64,000 nt of DNA from an uncultured Paracoccaceae bacterium (lineage in GTDB: Bacteria > Pseudomonadota > Alphaproteobacteria > Rhodobacterales > Rhodobacteraceae), in assembly GCA_947493255.1 (NCBI GenBank), contig CANLQK010000008.1, positions 1 to 64,000 of the forward strand, in the 5' to 3' direction. Positions 55,991 to 64,000 of this stretch are shown piece by piece; the first letter of the stretch is position 1; every line of letters starts with the position of its first letter. The position numbers and the translations under genes are program-made. The notes under the pieces were generated by a model. That model saw nothing but the letters and a program-made list of their open reading frames with translations, had not been told where the DNA came from and made no database searches.

Positions 55991-56602
55991 TCAAGGAAAC
56001 AACGGGATTTGGGCCGAGTGGTGGATCTGAGGGGCATATCCGCCACGCAGCACATTGATCATGGGCTGGCTGGTCAAAACAGTGACGTGTCCCTTGGGGC
56101 GCGGGCGTGGCGCACCATAGCCGGACGGCGAATAGGGCAATGCGGCGTCATGGGTCAACATTACGAAGTCTTCAGTTTTAATAAAGGTTCCCGCAGGTAG
56201 CTTTTGGGCGTCTGCGCCGTGATGTTGCAAGGCGCGTGCGCCTTTGATTGCGCGGTTTTCATGCAAGATGGAATCCATAGCCGGGGCCTTCAGGTCCTTC
56301 CCCCATGCGTTTTTGAAGGCGTTATATGCGTCGCGCCTGCAGTAGGCACAGGGGCGGTGGCCGGCGGCAAACGCCACGGCCTCGTCTAGGAAAAACAGTT
56401 CGGTCCAATTTCGACCTGTCATGACTGGACGGCGGCGCCCCTGCCATGACAGCGTGCAACATATCCACGCACGATGACGCCAAAGAGCGTCACCCATGTG
56501 TTTGTCTTTTTTATGTAAAATTCCGCGGTTGCCCGTAAACAATCCACGCATCGGTGAATCGGTAATTAGCCCATCGGGTTGAACCCGATTGCGTAATGTC
56601 AA
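55991..56602 (-). CDS. Conserved protein with a Cys-x-x-Cys motif, unknown function
   Basis: A 203-residue soluble protein. The first residues (LRNRVQPDGLI), MRGLFTGNRGILH, the basic GRRRPVMTGRNWTELFFL and FAAGHRPCAYCRRDAYNAF recall a conserved bacterial family I have seen without a known role. The HRPCAYCRR motif could bind a metal. The TTG start at 56602 overlaps the stop of the upstream gene (TTGA) and preserves the conserved N-terminus; an ATG at 56551 would cut it off. Confidence 0.72.
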   Translation of the reverse strand: MTLRNRVQPDGLITDSPMRGLFTGNRGILHKKDKHMGDALWRHRAWICCTLSWQGRRRPVMTGRNWTELFFLDEAVAFAAGHRPCAYCRRDAYNAFKNAWGKDLKAPAMDSILHENRAIKGARALQHHGADAQKLPAGTFIKTEDFVMLTHDAALPYSPSGYGAPRPRPKGHVTVLTSQPMINVLRGGYAPQIHHSAQIPLFP

Positions 56603-57036
56603 AGGACGTGGGCGCCTGTCAGTACGGTTGTCTGCCAGGTTTCACTGTCAGAGACGGTTTCCAATGAACCACGCAATGTGATGCGTTCTCCCTCAACGAA
56701 ATTCGGCAAAGTGTCTGCCATGGTAACCTGAAGAGACGTTCCGTGATCTGGGTCGCCGCAAAATGGGCAAAAGCCCATGTCGGAAATCAGAATGAATTCT
56801 TTGATGTCCGTCTCACTGTAAAGCGGGACGACATATCCAGAAATGTCAAATTGCTCGACACCGTTTTCTATTGCCGAAGGGTAAATCTTACGAACTTCGT
56901 AAGATGTGTCTGTGATGATTTCTTCGACTTCGATCTGCTCCAAAAGCGACCAAGATGCATCTTCAGCCCAAGCAACTCCCGCTGTCATTGCGAAAGGGGC
57001 GGAAAGCGCTGCAATTGAAACTGTCGTCTTCGTCAT
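56599..57036 (-). CDS. DUF3299-like periplasmic protein
   Basis: A 145-residue protein with a signal peptide (MTKTTVSIAALSAPFAMTA through VAWAED) and a mature beta-rich domain with FDISGYVVPLYSE and DMGFCPFCGDPDHG. This resembles DUF3299 proteins with a conserved Cys-x-x-Cys, possibly binding copper or acting in redox. GGAGA precedes the ATG. It is coupled to the following gene by a four-base overlap. Confidence 0.72.
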   Translation of the reverse strand: MTKTTVSIAALSAPFAMTAGVAWAEDASWSLLEQIEVEEIITDTSYEVRKIYPSAIENGVEQFDISGYVVPLYSETDIKEFILISDMGFCPFCGDPDHGTSLQVTMADTLPNFVEGERITLRGSLETVSDSETWQTTVLTGAHVL

Positions 57037-57132
57037 GAAAATCTCCAATGTCGTTTGAGCCAGACCATACGCACAACGATTCGCCTGATCCAGTAAACTT
57101 TCTTGTGATCGGCAAAATGTTGCGCTCTGGAC

Positions 57133-58743
57133 TCAGGTCGCCATCATTTCTTTTGTGCCCGTAAGTTCGATGTCGGGGTAGTCGCGTACAACGCGGTCAA
57201 TGTCCCACTGGAGTCGTGTTAAGTAAACTACATCACCGTCACTGTCTTGACCGATGTGTTGTTTGTTGGCGGCCACGAACTTTTCTACAGCATCTTTTTC
57301 ACCAGAAACCCAGCGGGCAGAGGTGAATTGTGATTGTTCAAACCGAACCGGCAGACCGTATTCCATTTCGATCCGGCTGGCCAAAACTTCGAACTGCAGC
57401 GGGCCAACAACACCAACGATGAAGCCAGAACCAAAGGTGGGTTTAAACACCTTGGCAGCGCCTTCTTCGGCGAATTGCATCAACGCCTTTTCAAGGTGCT
57501 TGGATTTTAACGGATCACCCGCACGCACGCCTTGCAACAATTCCGGCGCAAAAGAAGGGATACCTTTAACCTGGAGAACCTCGCCCTCTGTCAACGTGTC
57601 GCCGATACGCAATTGGCCATGGTTGGGAATACCGATGATGTCGCCCGCCCATGCCTCTTCAGCCAGTTCACGGTCGGAGGCAAGGAACAGTACAGGGTTA
57701 GAAATGGCCATCGGTTTTTTGGTGCGCACATGGGTCAATTTTTGTCCGCGTTTGAAATGGCCTGATGCCATGCGTACAAATGCGACGCGGTCGCGGTGCT
57801 TGGGGTCCATGTTGGCTTGCACCTTGAACACAAAGCCCGCAACTTTGGATTCTTCGGGCAATATTTCACGTGGCTGAGCTGATTGTGGCTGTGGCTCGGG
57901 GCCAAATGCGCCGATGCCTTCCATCAATTCACGCACACCAAAGGAGTTGATCGCGGACCCGAACCAAATCGGCGTCATTGTACCTTCGAGAACCGCCTTG
58001 GGGTCCAGTGTCGGTAGCAATTCCTTGGCCATTTCAATCTCTTCGCGAAATTGGTTCAGTAGGTTTTCAGGAACGTGTTCTTCCCATTTGGGGTCGCCCA
58101 GCCCGTTGATTTCAATACTCTCCGCAACTGTGTTCCGGTCGGCACGGTCCATGATGTCTAGTCGGTCACGCAAAATGTCGTAACAGCCGATAAAATCACG
58201 ACCAACGCCAATTGGCCATGACGCCGGCGTCACATCGATGGCAAGGTTCTCTTGAATTTCATCAATAATTTCAAAGGTGTCGCGGCTTTCGCGGTCCATT
58301 TTGTTACAGAACGTCAAAATAGGAAGATCGCGTAAACGGCAGACTTCGAACAGTTTTTGCGTTTGGCTCTCAACACCCTTGGCACCGTCAATCACCATCA
58401 CGGCGGCGTCGACGGCCGTCAACGTGCGGTAGGTGTCTTCGGAAAAATCCGAGTGGCCAGGCGTGTCGACGAGGTTGTAACGCAGGCTGCCTTTTGCGGA
58501 TGCGAAGTCAAATGACATAGCGGATGCGGAGACCGAAATACCACGGTCTTTTTCCATCTGCATAAAGTCAGATCTTGTACGCCGTGCTTCACCCTTGGCA
58601 CGCACTTGGCCAGCCATTTGAATAGCCCCGCCAAACAGGAGGAATTTCTCAGTCAGCGTTGTTTTACCGGCGTCGGGGTGCGAGATGATCGCAAAGGTCC
58701 GTCGGCGGGCAATTTCAGCGGGAAGTTCTGCACGATTTGTCAT
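57133..58743 (-). CDS. prfC: Peptide chain release factor 3
   Basis: A 536-residue translational GTPase that recycles RF1/RF2 from the ribosome. G motifs are ISHPDAGKTTLTEK, DTPGHSDFSEDTYR and FCNKMDRESRD. The family region VGPLQFEVLASRIEMEYG lies in the C-terminal part. The ATG at 58743 (MTNRAELPAEIARRRTFA) is the family start. It is single, with no strong terminator noticed in the 96 bases downstream. Confidence 0.95.
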   Translation of the reverse strand: MTNRAELPAEIARRRTFAIISHPDAGKTTLTEKFLLFGGAIQMAGQVRAKGEARRTRSDFMQMEKDRGISVSASAMSFDFASAKGSLRYNLVDTPGHSDFSEDTYRTLTAVDAAVMVIDGAKGVESQTQKLFEVCRLRDLPILTFCNKMDRESRDTFEIIDEIQENLAIDVTPASWPIGVGRDFIGCYDILRDRLDIMDRADRNTVAESIEINGLGDPKWEEHVPENLLNQFREEIEMAKELLPTLDPKAVLEGTMTPIWFGSAINSFGVRELMEGIGAFGPEPQPQSAQPREILPEESKVAGFVFKVQANMDPKHRDRVAFVRMASGHFKRGQKLTHVRTKKPMAISNPVLFLASDRELAEEAWAGDIIGIPNHGQLRIGDTLTEGEVLQVKGIPSFAPELLQGVRAGDPLKSKHLEKALMQFAEEGAAKVFKPTFGSGFIVGVVGPLQFEVLASRIEMEYGLPVRFEQSQFTSARWVSGEKDAVEKFVAANKQHIGQDSDGDVVYLTRLQWDIDRVVRDYPDIELTGTKEMMAT

Positions 58744-58792
58744 GCCACGCGCTATAGCGGGGGCAGGGGGCAAGGGCAATCGCGCAAGCAAA

Positions 58793-59782
58793 TTAGCTGG
58801 ATGAAGCCCGTTTCAGCAATGAAACGATGTCTGGCCTGTTCGCGAGGCTTTCTGTCACTTCGAATTCGTTGTGCGGTGCAGCGTCATGGGCACTCATTGA
58901 TGATGTTGCAGCTTCGGGAAGGGCGGCACGAGTGCGGGCATCAACCAGCAGGGTTTCAGCTGCAATGCCTTCGGCGTAAATTATCTGATGGTCATCAAAA
59001 AGGATTTGAAAGTAATCAACAAATCCGCCGTCTTGTTGAATGACTGTGTCCCCATTTATGAGGTGGCGCACCTTAACCAAGACTTCGGACCTGCCAGCGC
59101 CAATGTGGTCTTCACGTTGGTAGATAAAAAGGCGATGGTCAGGGCTGAGCGTAAGGTCGCGAGTGTTAAACAACGCTCCTTCGCGGATCATCACGGGTGC
59201 AAAGTCACCAACGGCACGTAGCGTTGTTTCGCCGATCCAGCGCACAGCTTGCGCGCCGGCGTCACGAGTCAAAACCTTGTCACCAACCTTTAATGCTTCG
59301 ATTGGAACTTGGGCACCTGATGCCATGGTGATGTGCGTGCCACGGGTGAACCGAACGCAGGCCACATCGCCGAATTTTGCGGCCGCGCCCTCCCGATCGG
59401 CACCGACCAAACGGTAGTCGTTTTCTGGTTCCAAAGTCGCAAGCGGCATCAAGTAGACTTCGGCGGCTTCTTCACCGTCTACTTCGACGAGGATCAAGGC
59501 CTCGAAGGTTGCACCGTCGGGGGCCATTAATGTTATGCAGCAATCCAAAAACAGTAGATTGCCAGGCACACCGATGTCGCTGTCTCGTGCAACGATAAAT
59601 GCGCTGCCGTCTCCTACCTCGTAGGTTAGGGCCGTGCGCGGTTGGGTTGAGGCCAATTGGTAAACGTCATCAAAGACCAGCTCGTCCATGAATGAAATGG
59701 CATCCCCTTCGGCTACTCCGTCGGTCACGACGAAAGCAGCAGACGTATAAACCAAGATCGAATTTCGTTGAGGGGAGGCCAT
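58793..59782 (-). CDS. Hint-domain protein (secreted-type, Hint_2 family)
   Basis: A 329-residue protein. The N-terminal ~140 residues are acidic and beta-rich. A Hint module follows, starting near VACVRFTRGTHITMASG with the catalytic Cys, then IEALKVGDKVLTRDAGAQAVRWIG, LTLSPDHRLFI and the region with INGDTVIQQ. Such Hint_2 proteins are abundant in Rhodobacteraceae, often secreted, and may self-cleave. No C-terminal extein-like partner follows the Hint part, so it is not a classic intein. The ATG at 59782 is chosen. Confidence 0.87.
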   Translation of the reverse strand: MASPQRNSILVYTSAAFVVTDGVAEGDAISFMDELVFDDVYQLASTQPRTALTYEVGDGSAFIVARDSDIGVPGNLLFLDCCITLMAPDGATFEALILVEVDGEEAAEVYLMPLATLEPENDYRLVGADREGAAAKFGDVACVRFTRGTHITMASGAQVPIEALKVGDKVLTRDAGAQAVRWIGETTLRAVGDFAPVMIREGALFNTRDLTLSPDHRLFIYQREDHIGAGRSEVLVKVRHLINGDTVIQQDGGFVDYFQILFDDHQIIYAEGIAAETLLVDARTRAALPEAATSSMSAHDAAPHNEFEVTESLANRPDIVSLLKRASSS

Positions 59783-59914
59783 AAAAACTAGTCCGAACAA
59801 ACAAGGGTGGTCATTGGCAAGAAGACTACCTTAGAAACGTGGCAAAAGAAGGTCCAAGTCAGACAGAATCGCTACTTTCAGCTTGGACCCGACATGATAT
59901 TAAGGAGATACATC

Positions 59915-60694
59915 ATGGATATGGGGATTAAAGGCAAGCGCGCATTGGTCTGCGCATCGTCAAAAGGGTTGGGACGTGGTTGTGCCGAAAGCTTGGCGGC
60001 TGAAGGCGTTGATCTGGTCTTGAATGCTCGCGGGTCCGAGGCGTTGGAAGAAACCGCTAAATTCATCCGTGAAACATACGGCGTAGATGTTGTGACAGTG
60101 GCGGGAGATATTTCTACGCCGGACGTTCAAAACAAGGTACTTGAGGCGGCCAAAGGCGCGGACATTTTGGTGACCAACGCAGGCGGCCCGCCTCCCGGGA
60201 CGTGGTCTGACTGGAACCGCGATGATTTCGTCGCGGCGTTGGATGCAAATATGCTGACGCCAATCGCACTGATACAGGGCTTGGTACCCGCTATGATGGA
60301 CCGTGGATGGGGGCGTGTGGTTAACATCACGTCAGGATCCGTCAAAGCGCCAATTCCTGTGCTTGGCCTTTCAAACACTGCACGCACGGGGCTGACTGGG
60401 TTTGTTGCCGGTACTGCGCGCCAGATCGCTGGATCGGGTGTGACGATCAACAACTTACTTCCAGGTATTCATGCAACGGATCGTGCGAAAAGTTTGGATA
60501 AGGGCGTAAGCGACGCGCAAAATATTTCGATGGAGCAGGCCAAGATAAACCGTGAAGCGACCATCCCGGCGGGCCGCTACGGCACGGCAGAAGAGTTCGG
60601 CGCGGCCTGCACGTTCTTGTGTTCTGACAAAGCCGGTTTCATTGTCGGGCAAAACTTGCTTCTGGATGGTGGCGCGATTAACGCCACAATCTAG
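59915..60694 (+). CDS. Short-chain dehydrogenase/reductase lacking the YxxxK catalytic pair
   Basis: A 259-residue SDR with a nucleotide-binding region ALVCASSKGLGRGCAESLA, LVTNAGGPPPG, a Ser in VVNITSGSV and a C-terminal IVGQNLLLDGGAIN. At the usual Tyr-x-x-x-Lys position the sequence reads LSNTARTGLTG, so both Tyr and Lys are absent. This fits a known SDR subgroup with an altered active site. The ATG at 59915 follows AAGGAGAT. The substrate is unknown. Confidence 0.88.
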   Translation: MDMGIKGKRALVCASSKGLGRGCAESLAAEGVDLVLNARGSEALEETAKFIRETYGVDVVTVAGDISTPDVQNKVLEAAKGADILVTNAGGPPPGTWSDWNRDDFVAALDANMLTPIALIQGLVPAMMDRGWGRVVNITSGSVKAPIPVLGLSNTARTGLTGFVAGTARQIAGSGVTINNLLPGIHATDRAKSLDKGVSDAQNISMEQAKINREATIPAGRYGTAEEFGAACTFLCSDKAGFIVGQNLLLDGGAINATI

Positions 60695-60710
60695 TGATGT
60701 CTCTGCTATT

Positions 60711-60737
60711 GAACGGAGCAGGGGACTTGCTCCGTTC
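60711..60737 (+). terminator. Perfect hairpin after the SDR gene, T-tract absent
   Basis: GAACGGAGCA / TGCTCCGTTC form a perfect 10-bp stem with a seven-base loop, 17 bases after the SDR stop. There is no run of T after it, so it may be a 3'-end stabiliser or an inefficient terminator before the ABC ATPase gene. Confidence 0.55.
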
Positions 60738-60796
60738 GCAAGGCATTGGTATTGGGCCACGATACCCGATTTAATCGGTAAGGGTTGAAATCTGCT

Positions 60797-61873
60797 GTGA
60801 CCGATGTTCCCCGTCTTGAAATTAAGAACCTGTGTCGTGCATTCAACGGCCGTCAGGTGGTTGATGATGTGTCGTTGAGGGTTATGCCGGGGCAGATAAC
60901 TTGCCTTTTGGGGCCTTCCGGATGCGGCAAGTCGACCACGCTACGTATGATCGCAGGGATCGAAATGCAGGACAGTGGCACGATCTGGTCGGACGGGGAT
61001 TTGGTTTGTGACACGATTTTCCGCATTCCGCCGGAAGGGCGCGGCATTGGTTTGATGTTTCAAGACTTCGCCCTGTTCCCGCACCTAACTGTTGCTGGAA
61101 ACGTGGCTTTTGGTCTGTCGGGCCGGACATCAAATAATCGAGGTCGCGTCGAAGATCTTTTGACGAAGGTAGGAATGTCTTCTCATATCGACGCTTACCC
61201 CCACGAGCTTTCGGGTGGGGAACAACAACGTGTCGCCCTTGCGCGGGCGTTGGCACCCAGCCCAAAAATCATGTTGATGGACGAGCCGTTTTCTGGCCTT
61301 GACGATCGTCTACGAGATGACATTCGTGATGAAACGTTAGACTTGCTTAAAGCTGAAGGTACGGCGGTATTGCTGGTGACGCACGAACCCGGCGAAGCCA
61401 TGCGTATGGCCGATGAAATTGCATTGATGCGCGATGGAAAAATTGTGCAGCAGGGCGCGCCCTATAACATCTACAACACACCACTAGATAAGCAGGCGGC
61501 GTCATTCTTTAGTGATATCAACGTTGTGCCGTCTACAGTTGAAGGGGCATTGGCCCAGACACCGTTTGGGCAGTTTCTCGTTCCTGGCGTCGCCGATGGC
61601 CAGGATGTAGATATTGTTGTTCGTCCTCAACATCTAAAAATCGACTTTGACAGGCAAGGCCGAGGCCCAAATCCTACGATCGCCGATGGGACCCCGGCCA
61701 GAGGAACTGTTCGACGCGCACGGTTTATGGGCAATGAAAGCCTAGTGGAATTCGACATGGACGATGGCAGTCTGATCAAGGCGATTGTACCGTCAGTGTT
61801 TCTCCCCAAAAAGGGGATGGTCTTATGGCTGACGATCCGACGCGACAAATGCTTCATCTTCCCGCGCCCTTAA
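60797..61873 (+). CDS. Iron(III)-type ABC transporter ATP-binding protein (FbpC-like)
   Basis: A 358-residue ATPase with Walker [13 protein letters not shown] loop LMFQDFALFPHLTV, signature LSGGEQQR, Walker B MLMDEPFSGLD and the switch His in LLVTHEPGEAM. A C-terminal TOBE-like region follows (VVRPQHLKIDF). It resembles FbpC of ferric iron importers, though other substrates such as thiamine, spermidine or molybdate are not excluded. No permease or binding protein gene is adjacent. A GTG at 60797 is taken as start; a TTG at 60785 leaves no room for a ribosome binding site. Its last 51 bases overlap the convergent regulator gene. Confidence 0.87.
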   Translation: MTDVPRLEIKNLCRAFNGRQVVDDVSLRVMPGQITCLLGPSGCGKSTTLRMIAGIEMQDSGTIWSDGDLVCDTIFRIPPEGRGIGLMFQDFALFPHLTVAGNVAFGLSGRTSNNRGRVEDLLTKVGMSSHIDAYPHELSGGEQQRVALARALAPSPKIMLMDEPFSGLDDRLRDDIRDETLDLLKAEGTAVLLVTHEPGEAMRMADEIALMRDGKIVQQGAPYNIYNTPLDKQAASFFSDINVVPSTVEGALAQTPFGQFLVPGVADGQDVDIVVRPQHLKIDFDRQGRGPNPTIADGTPARGTVRRARFMGNESLVEFDMDDGSLIKAIVPSVFLPKKGMVLWLTIRRDKCFIFPRP

Positions 61874-62509
61874 TACGCGGTAGTCGGATAGGCGTTTGCC
61901 TTCTTCTTCGACAAACAAGCTGGGCAGCACGCGTAGGGCGGTGATCTGATCAATTCTTAAGTCATCGAACTTGCGGGATGTGTCACACCACACAATGCAT
62001 GTCCAAAGCCGACCCCAATAATCCAACTGCAATGGTCTGACGGTCTTGTCGCGGCCGGCGATGGTCAAAGCAAGTTTTTGCCGTGCGCGGATCGCACTAC
62101 GAATTTTTGGCAGGTGCTCGAACCCACGTGCCGCATCTGCAAAGGGGTAAACAGCCAAAGACCTAGGTGCGTTGCCTTCTGGTAGGACGCCGTCCAACTT
62201 TGAAGCCAGACTTGCCGCCGCATTGGCTAGGTCTTCGTCCTGGGCTTGCCCCATGGCCGCCAACCCAAGATGCAACGCCTCGAGTTCCGACATGGTCAGG
62301 TTCAGGGGGGGCAGGGTGATGGCGGCAGTGACCCGGTACCCGGTGCCACGTTCGCCTTCTATTGGGACACCAGATGCGGCCAAGGTTTCCATGTCGCGGT
62401 AAACCGTGCGGAGCGAAACGTTCGTTGCGTGTGCCAAATCGGCTGCTCTGTGCAGCTGTCCATCACGAAGCAGGCGAATCAAATTCATTAAACGGTCTGC
62501 GCGGCGCAT
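61823..62509 (-). CDS. YafY/WYL-type HTH transcriptional regulator
   Basis: A 228-residue regulator with an N-terminal winged helix-turn-helix (RADRLMNLIRLLRDGQLH, ATNVSLRTVYRDMETLAASG) and a C-terminal WYL-type ligand-binding region (VRPLQLDYWGRLWTCIVWC, with the WYL motif diverged). Related regulators control metabolic or DNA-damage genes. Its 3' end overlaps the ABC ATPase gene by 51 bases on the opposite strand. Overlapping inverted repeats at 62553-62581, 44 bases upstream of its start, may be its own operator. Confidence 0.88.
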   Translation of the reverse strand: MRRADRLMNLIRLLRDGQLHRAADLAHATNVSLRTVYRDMETLAASGVPIEGERGTGYRVTAAITLPPLNLTMSELEALHLGLAAMGQAQDEDLANAAASLASKLDGVLPEGNAPRSLAVYPFADAARGFEHLPKIRSAIRARQKLALTIAGRDKTVRPLQLDYWGRLWTCIVWCDTSRKFDDLRIDQITALRVLPSLFVEEEGKRLSDYRVLRAREDEAFVASDRQP

Positions 62510-62552
62510 TAATTCCCCTTTTTGGGAATATATTTGTCAAAAAACTGTCAGT

Positions 62553-62581
62553 TGTCAATTTGATGACACAAGTTCATCAAA
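62553..62581. promoter_or_regulatory. Two overlapping inverted repeats upstream of the WYL-type regulator
   Basis: TGTCA (62553-62557) and TGACA (62564-62568) are spaced by six bases. TTTGATGA (62559-62566) and TCATCAAA (62574-62581) form an overlapping perfect 8-bp inverted repeat spaced by seven. The arrangement suggests an operator with two alternative dimer sites for autoregulation. Confidence 0.45.
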
Positions 62582-62667
62582 ACCCTTGTGATATTGGTCA
62601 GAATTATTCGGTTTTCCCTTTCCATCTTGAAAAAGCCTCCGTAATCATGACCCTTGGAAATGATTTA

Positions 62668-62694
62668 GCGGGCGCAGCAGCCCGCCTGCTTTTG
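62668..62694 (+). promoter_or_regulatory. Hairpin in the tatA leader
   Basis: GCGGGC / GCCCGC with a six-base loop, followed by CTGCTTTT, ends just before the tatA ribosome binding site GGAGAG. It could be a weak attenuator. It lies inside a 21-codon frame from ATG 62647 that ends across the tatA start codon. Confidence 0.35.
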
Positions 62695-62704
62695 GAGAGT
62701 GAAA

Positions 62705-62917
62705 ATGCTTAACAATATCGGCCTCCCGGGCCTTCTTTTGATCGCTGTTGTGGTTTTGGTCTTGTTCGGCCGCGGCAAGATTTCTTCGCTGATGGGCGAG
62801 GTTGGTAAAGGCATCACTGCGTTTAAAAAGGGCGTAGACGATGGCAAACAAGAACTGGAAGACGGCATGGCTGAAGTCAAAGACGTCACACCAGAGGACG
62901 AAGACACAAAAGTCTAA
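62705..62917 (+). CDS. tatA: Sec-independent protein translocase subunit TatA
   Basis: A 70-residue protein with one N-terminal helix ([20 protein letters not shown], the FGRGK motif intact), an amphipathic helix ([17 protein letters not shown]) and an acidic tail. It oligomerises to form the pore for folded, twin-arginine substrates. The ATG at 62705 has GGAGAG seven bases upstream; a GTG at 62699 is possible. It begins the tatABC operon. Confidence 0.95.
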   Translation: MLNNIGLPGLLLIAVVVLVLFGRGKISSLMGEVGKGITAFKKGVDDGKQELEDGMAEVKDVTPEDEDTKV

Positions 62918-62951
62918 TCGCACACCCTGAACCGTATGCGGGAGACTTCGT

Positions 62952-63488
62952 ATGTTTGATCTAGGATTTATGGAAATGCTGGTGATTGGGGTTGTTGCCC
63001 TGATCGTCGTTGGACCTAAGGATTTACCTGGGCTGTTTCGCAGTGCGGGAAAGTTCATTGGTAAAGCCAAGGGCATGGCGCGGGAATTTTCCAGTGCAAT
63101 GAACGCGGCTGCGGACGAAGCAGGCGTGAGTGAGATCAACAAAACGATCAAGGCTGCCGCAAACCCGCAAAAGTTCGGCGTTGATAAGATCCGTGAAGCG
63201 ACCAAGATTGACCCTCTTGCCACGGCAAAGTCTAGCGGTGCAACCGATGCGACGACAGCGTCAGAGACCGACAAGCTGCGGGCTGAAATGACTGAAGAAC
63301 GAAAAGCAACCGCGAAGAAGATGTCTGATGCGATGGCGAAGGCGGCAGAAGACCGCATCGCAGGTGAAAAGGCGGCGGCAGCAAAGGTGGAGAAAGCCGA
63401 GGCCGCACGTTTGAAACGGAATGCGGCTGCGCGGGCAAAACGTGCGGCTGACAAGGCGGCGAAAGCAGCCGAGAAGGACGCCAAATGA
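62952..63488 (+). CDS. tatB: Sec-independent protein translocase subunit TatB
   Basis: A 178-residue protein with the N-terminal helix [21 protein letters not shown] containing the conserved Glu and the GPKxLP hinge, an amphipathic helix, and a long Ala/Lys/Glu-rich cytoplasmic tail ([20 protein letters not shown]). With TatC it forms the receptor for twin-arginine signals. Its stop overlaps the tatC start (ATGA). Confidence 0.94.
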   Translation: MFDLGFMEMLVIGVVALIVVGPKDLPGLFRSAGKFIGKAKGMAREFSSAMNAAADEAGVSEINKTIKAAANPQKFGVDKIREATKIDPLATAKSSGATDATTASETDKLRAEMTEERKATAKKMSDAMAKAAEDRIAGEKAAAAKVEKAEAARLKRNAAARAKRAADKAAKAAEKDAK

Positions 63489-64000
63489 GCCAGACCGACA
63501 CCAATGACGAGATTGAAGATAGCGCAGCACCCCTGATTGAACATCTTGCGGAACTGCGCACCAGATTGATTAAATGTGTGGTCTACTTCCTGATAGGCAT
63601 GGTGATTTGTTTCACTGTGGCGACGCCGATCTTTAACTTTCTCACCGCGCCACTGTGTTCAGTTTTGGCCGAACGCGGGCAAGACTGCGACCTGATCTTC
63701 ATCAGCCCGCAAGAGGGCTTCTTTGTTGCGATCAAGGTTTCGTTGCTCGGTGGATTTATGTTGTCTTTCCCCTTTATTGCCAGCCAGATGTGGCGGTTTG
63801 TGGCACCGGGTTTGTACAAAAACGAGAAGGGCGCCTTCTTGCCGTTTCTTGTGGCGTCACCCTTCATGTTTATTCTGGGCGCGTCTTTCGCTTTTTATGT
63901 TGTAACGCCACTCGCTTATGATTTCTTTCTTGGTTTTCAGCAGTTTGGCGGGGACGGGGAGGTCGTTGATGCTGGCATGAACGGCGCGCCGTTGTCTGTG
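63485..64000 (+). CDS. tatC: Sec-independent protein translocase subunit TatC, 3' part outside the window
   Basis: The first 172 codons of TatC; the frame is open to the window edge. After an acidic N-terminus ([16 protein letters not shown]) it shows [15 protein letters not shown], the typical start of the first helix. [19 protein letters not shown] and [20 protein letters not shown] follow, both TatC hallmarks for binding the twin-arginine motif. It is coupled to tatB by a four-base overlap. Confidence 0.95.
   Translation, partial: MSQTDTNDEIEDSAAPLIEHLAELRTRLIKCVVYFLIGMVICFTVATPIFNFLTAPLCSVLAERGQDCDLIFISPQEGFFVAIKVSLLGGFMLSFPFIASQMWRFVAPGLYKNEKGAFLPFLVASPFMFILGASFAFYVVTPLAYDFFLGFQQFGGDGEVVDAGMNGAPLSV

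Noticed and set aside
58793-59782. Hint domain considered as an intein
   Set aside because: The Hint part is C-terminal and no split host protein or C-extein is present. The architecture matches stand-alone Hint_2 proteins.

Overview
The window looks like a chromosomal segment of an alphaproteobacterium of the family Rhodobacteraceae (Roseobacter group). Three blocks support this: a general stress response (GSR) cluster of phyR, nepR, an EcfG-type sigma factor and a sensor kinase; a sorbitol/mannitol operon in the smoEFGKS-mtlK layout; and a nuo operon interrupted by small family-specific genes and followed by birA, coaX and rnj. No rRNA, tRNA, IS element, CRISPR array or prophage was seen. 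The genus cannot be fixed from the sequence alone.

Layout. 1-4980: tail of an unidentified gene, a micro-membrane-protein gene with an EcfG-type promoter, the GSR cluster around an interleaved divergent promoter, and an MscS channel. 5037-9971: a short B12-dependent ribonucleotide reductase coupled to a DUF1653-like gene, with CtrA-type motifs upstream, then a glutathione transferase and a PAS-GGDEF-EAL protein. 10126-17733: a LacI-type regulator and a complete polyol ABC importer with two dehydrogenases. 17870-22751: adenine deaminase, converging on a sulfur operon (persulfide-dioxygenase-like enzyme and two YeeE/YedE half-transporters), then a P-loop kinase and an AlkD-like protein. 22748-28963: glmS, glmU, gph, a DegT-type aminotransferase and two unknown genes.

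29073-50929 is the respiratory complex I locus, with all fourteen nuo genes A-N. nuoA is cut off from nuoB by an oppositely oriented diguanylate cyclase gene. At least eleven non-core genes lie among nuoC-nuoJ: small membrane proteins, two lipoproteins, exported proteins, a DUF3291-like protein, an AhpD/CMD-like protein, and a membrane-anchored protein that shares its C-terminal helix-hairpin-helix domain with the extended NuoE. birA, coaX and rnj follow directly.

54134-62509 runs mostly on the minus strand: DUF2798, DEAD-box helicase, a conserved unknown, a DUF3299-like periplasmic protein, prfC and a Hint-domain protein. A plus-strand SDR lacking the usual Tyr/Lys pair and an orphan iron-type ABC ATPase follow, then a WYL-type regulator. 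The window ends with tatA, tatB and the 5' part of tatC.

Most of the content is known housekeeping. The parts most worth a second look are the nuo-embedded accessory genes, the interleaved EcfG promoters together with the extra EcfG-type promoter before a microprotein, the CtrA-type motif cluster upstream of the ribonucleotide reductase, and several paired regulatory hairpins and palindromes.
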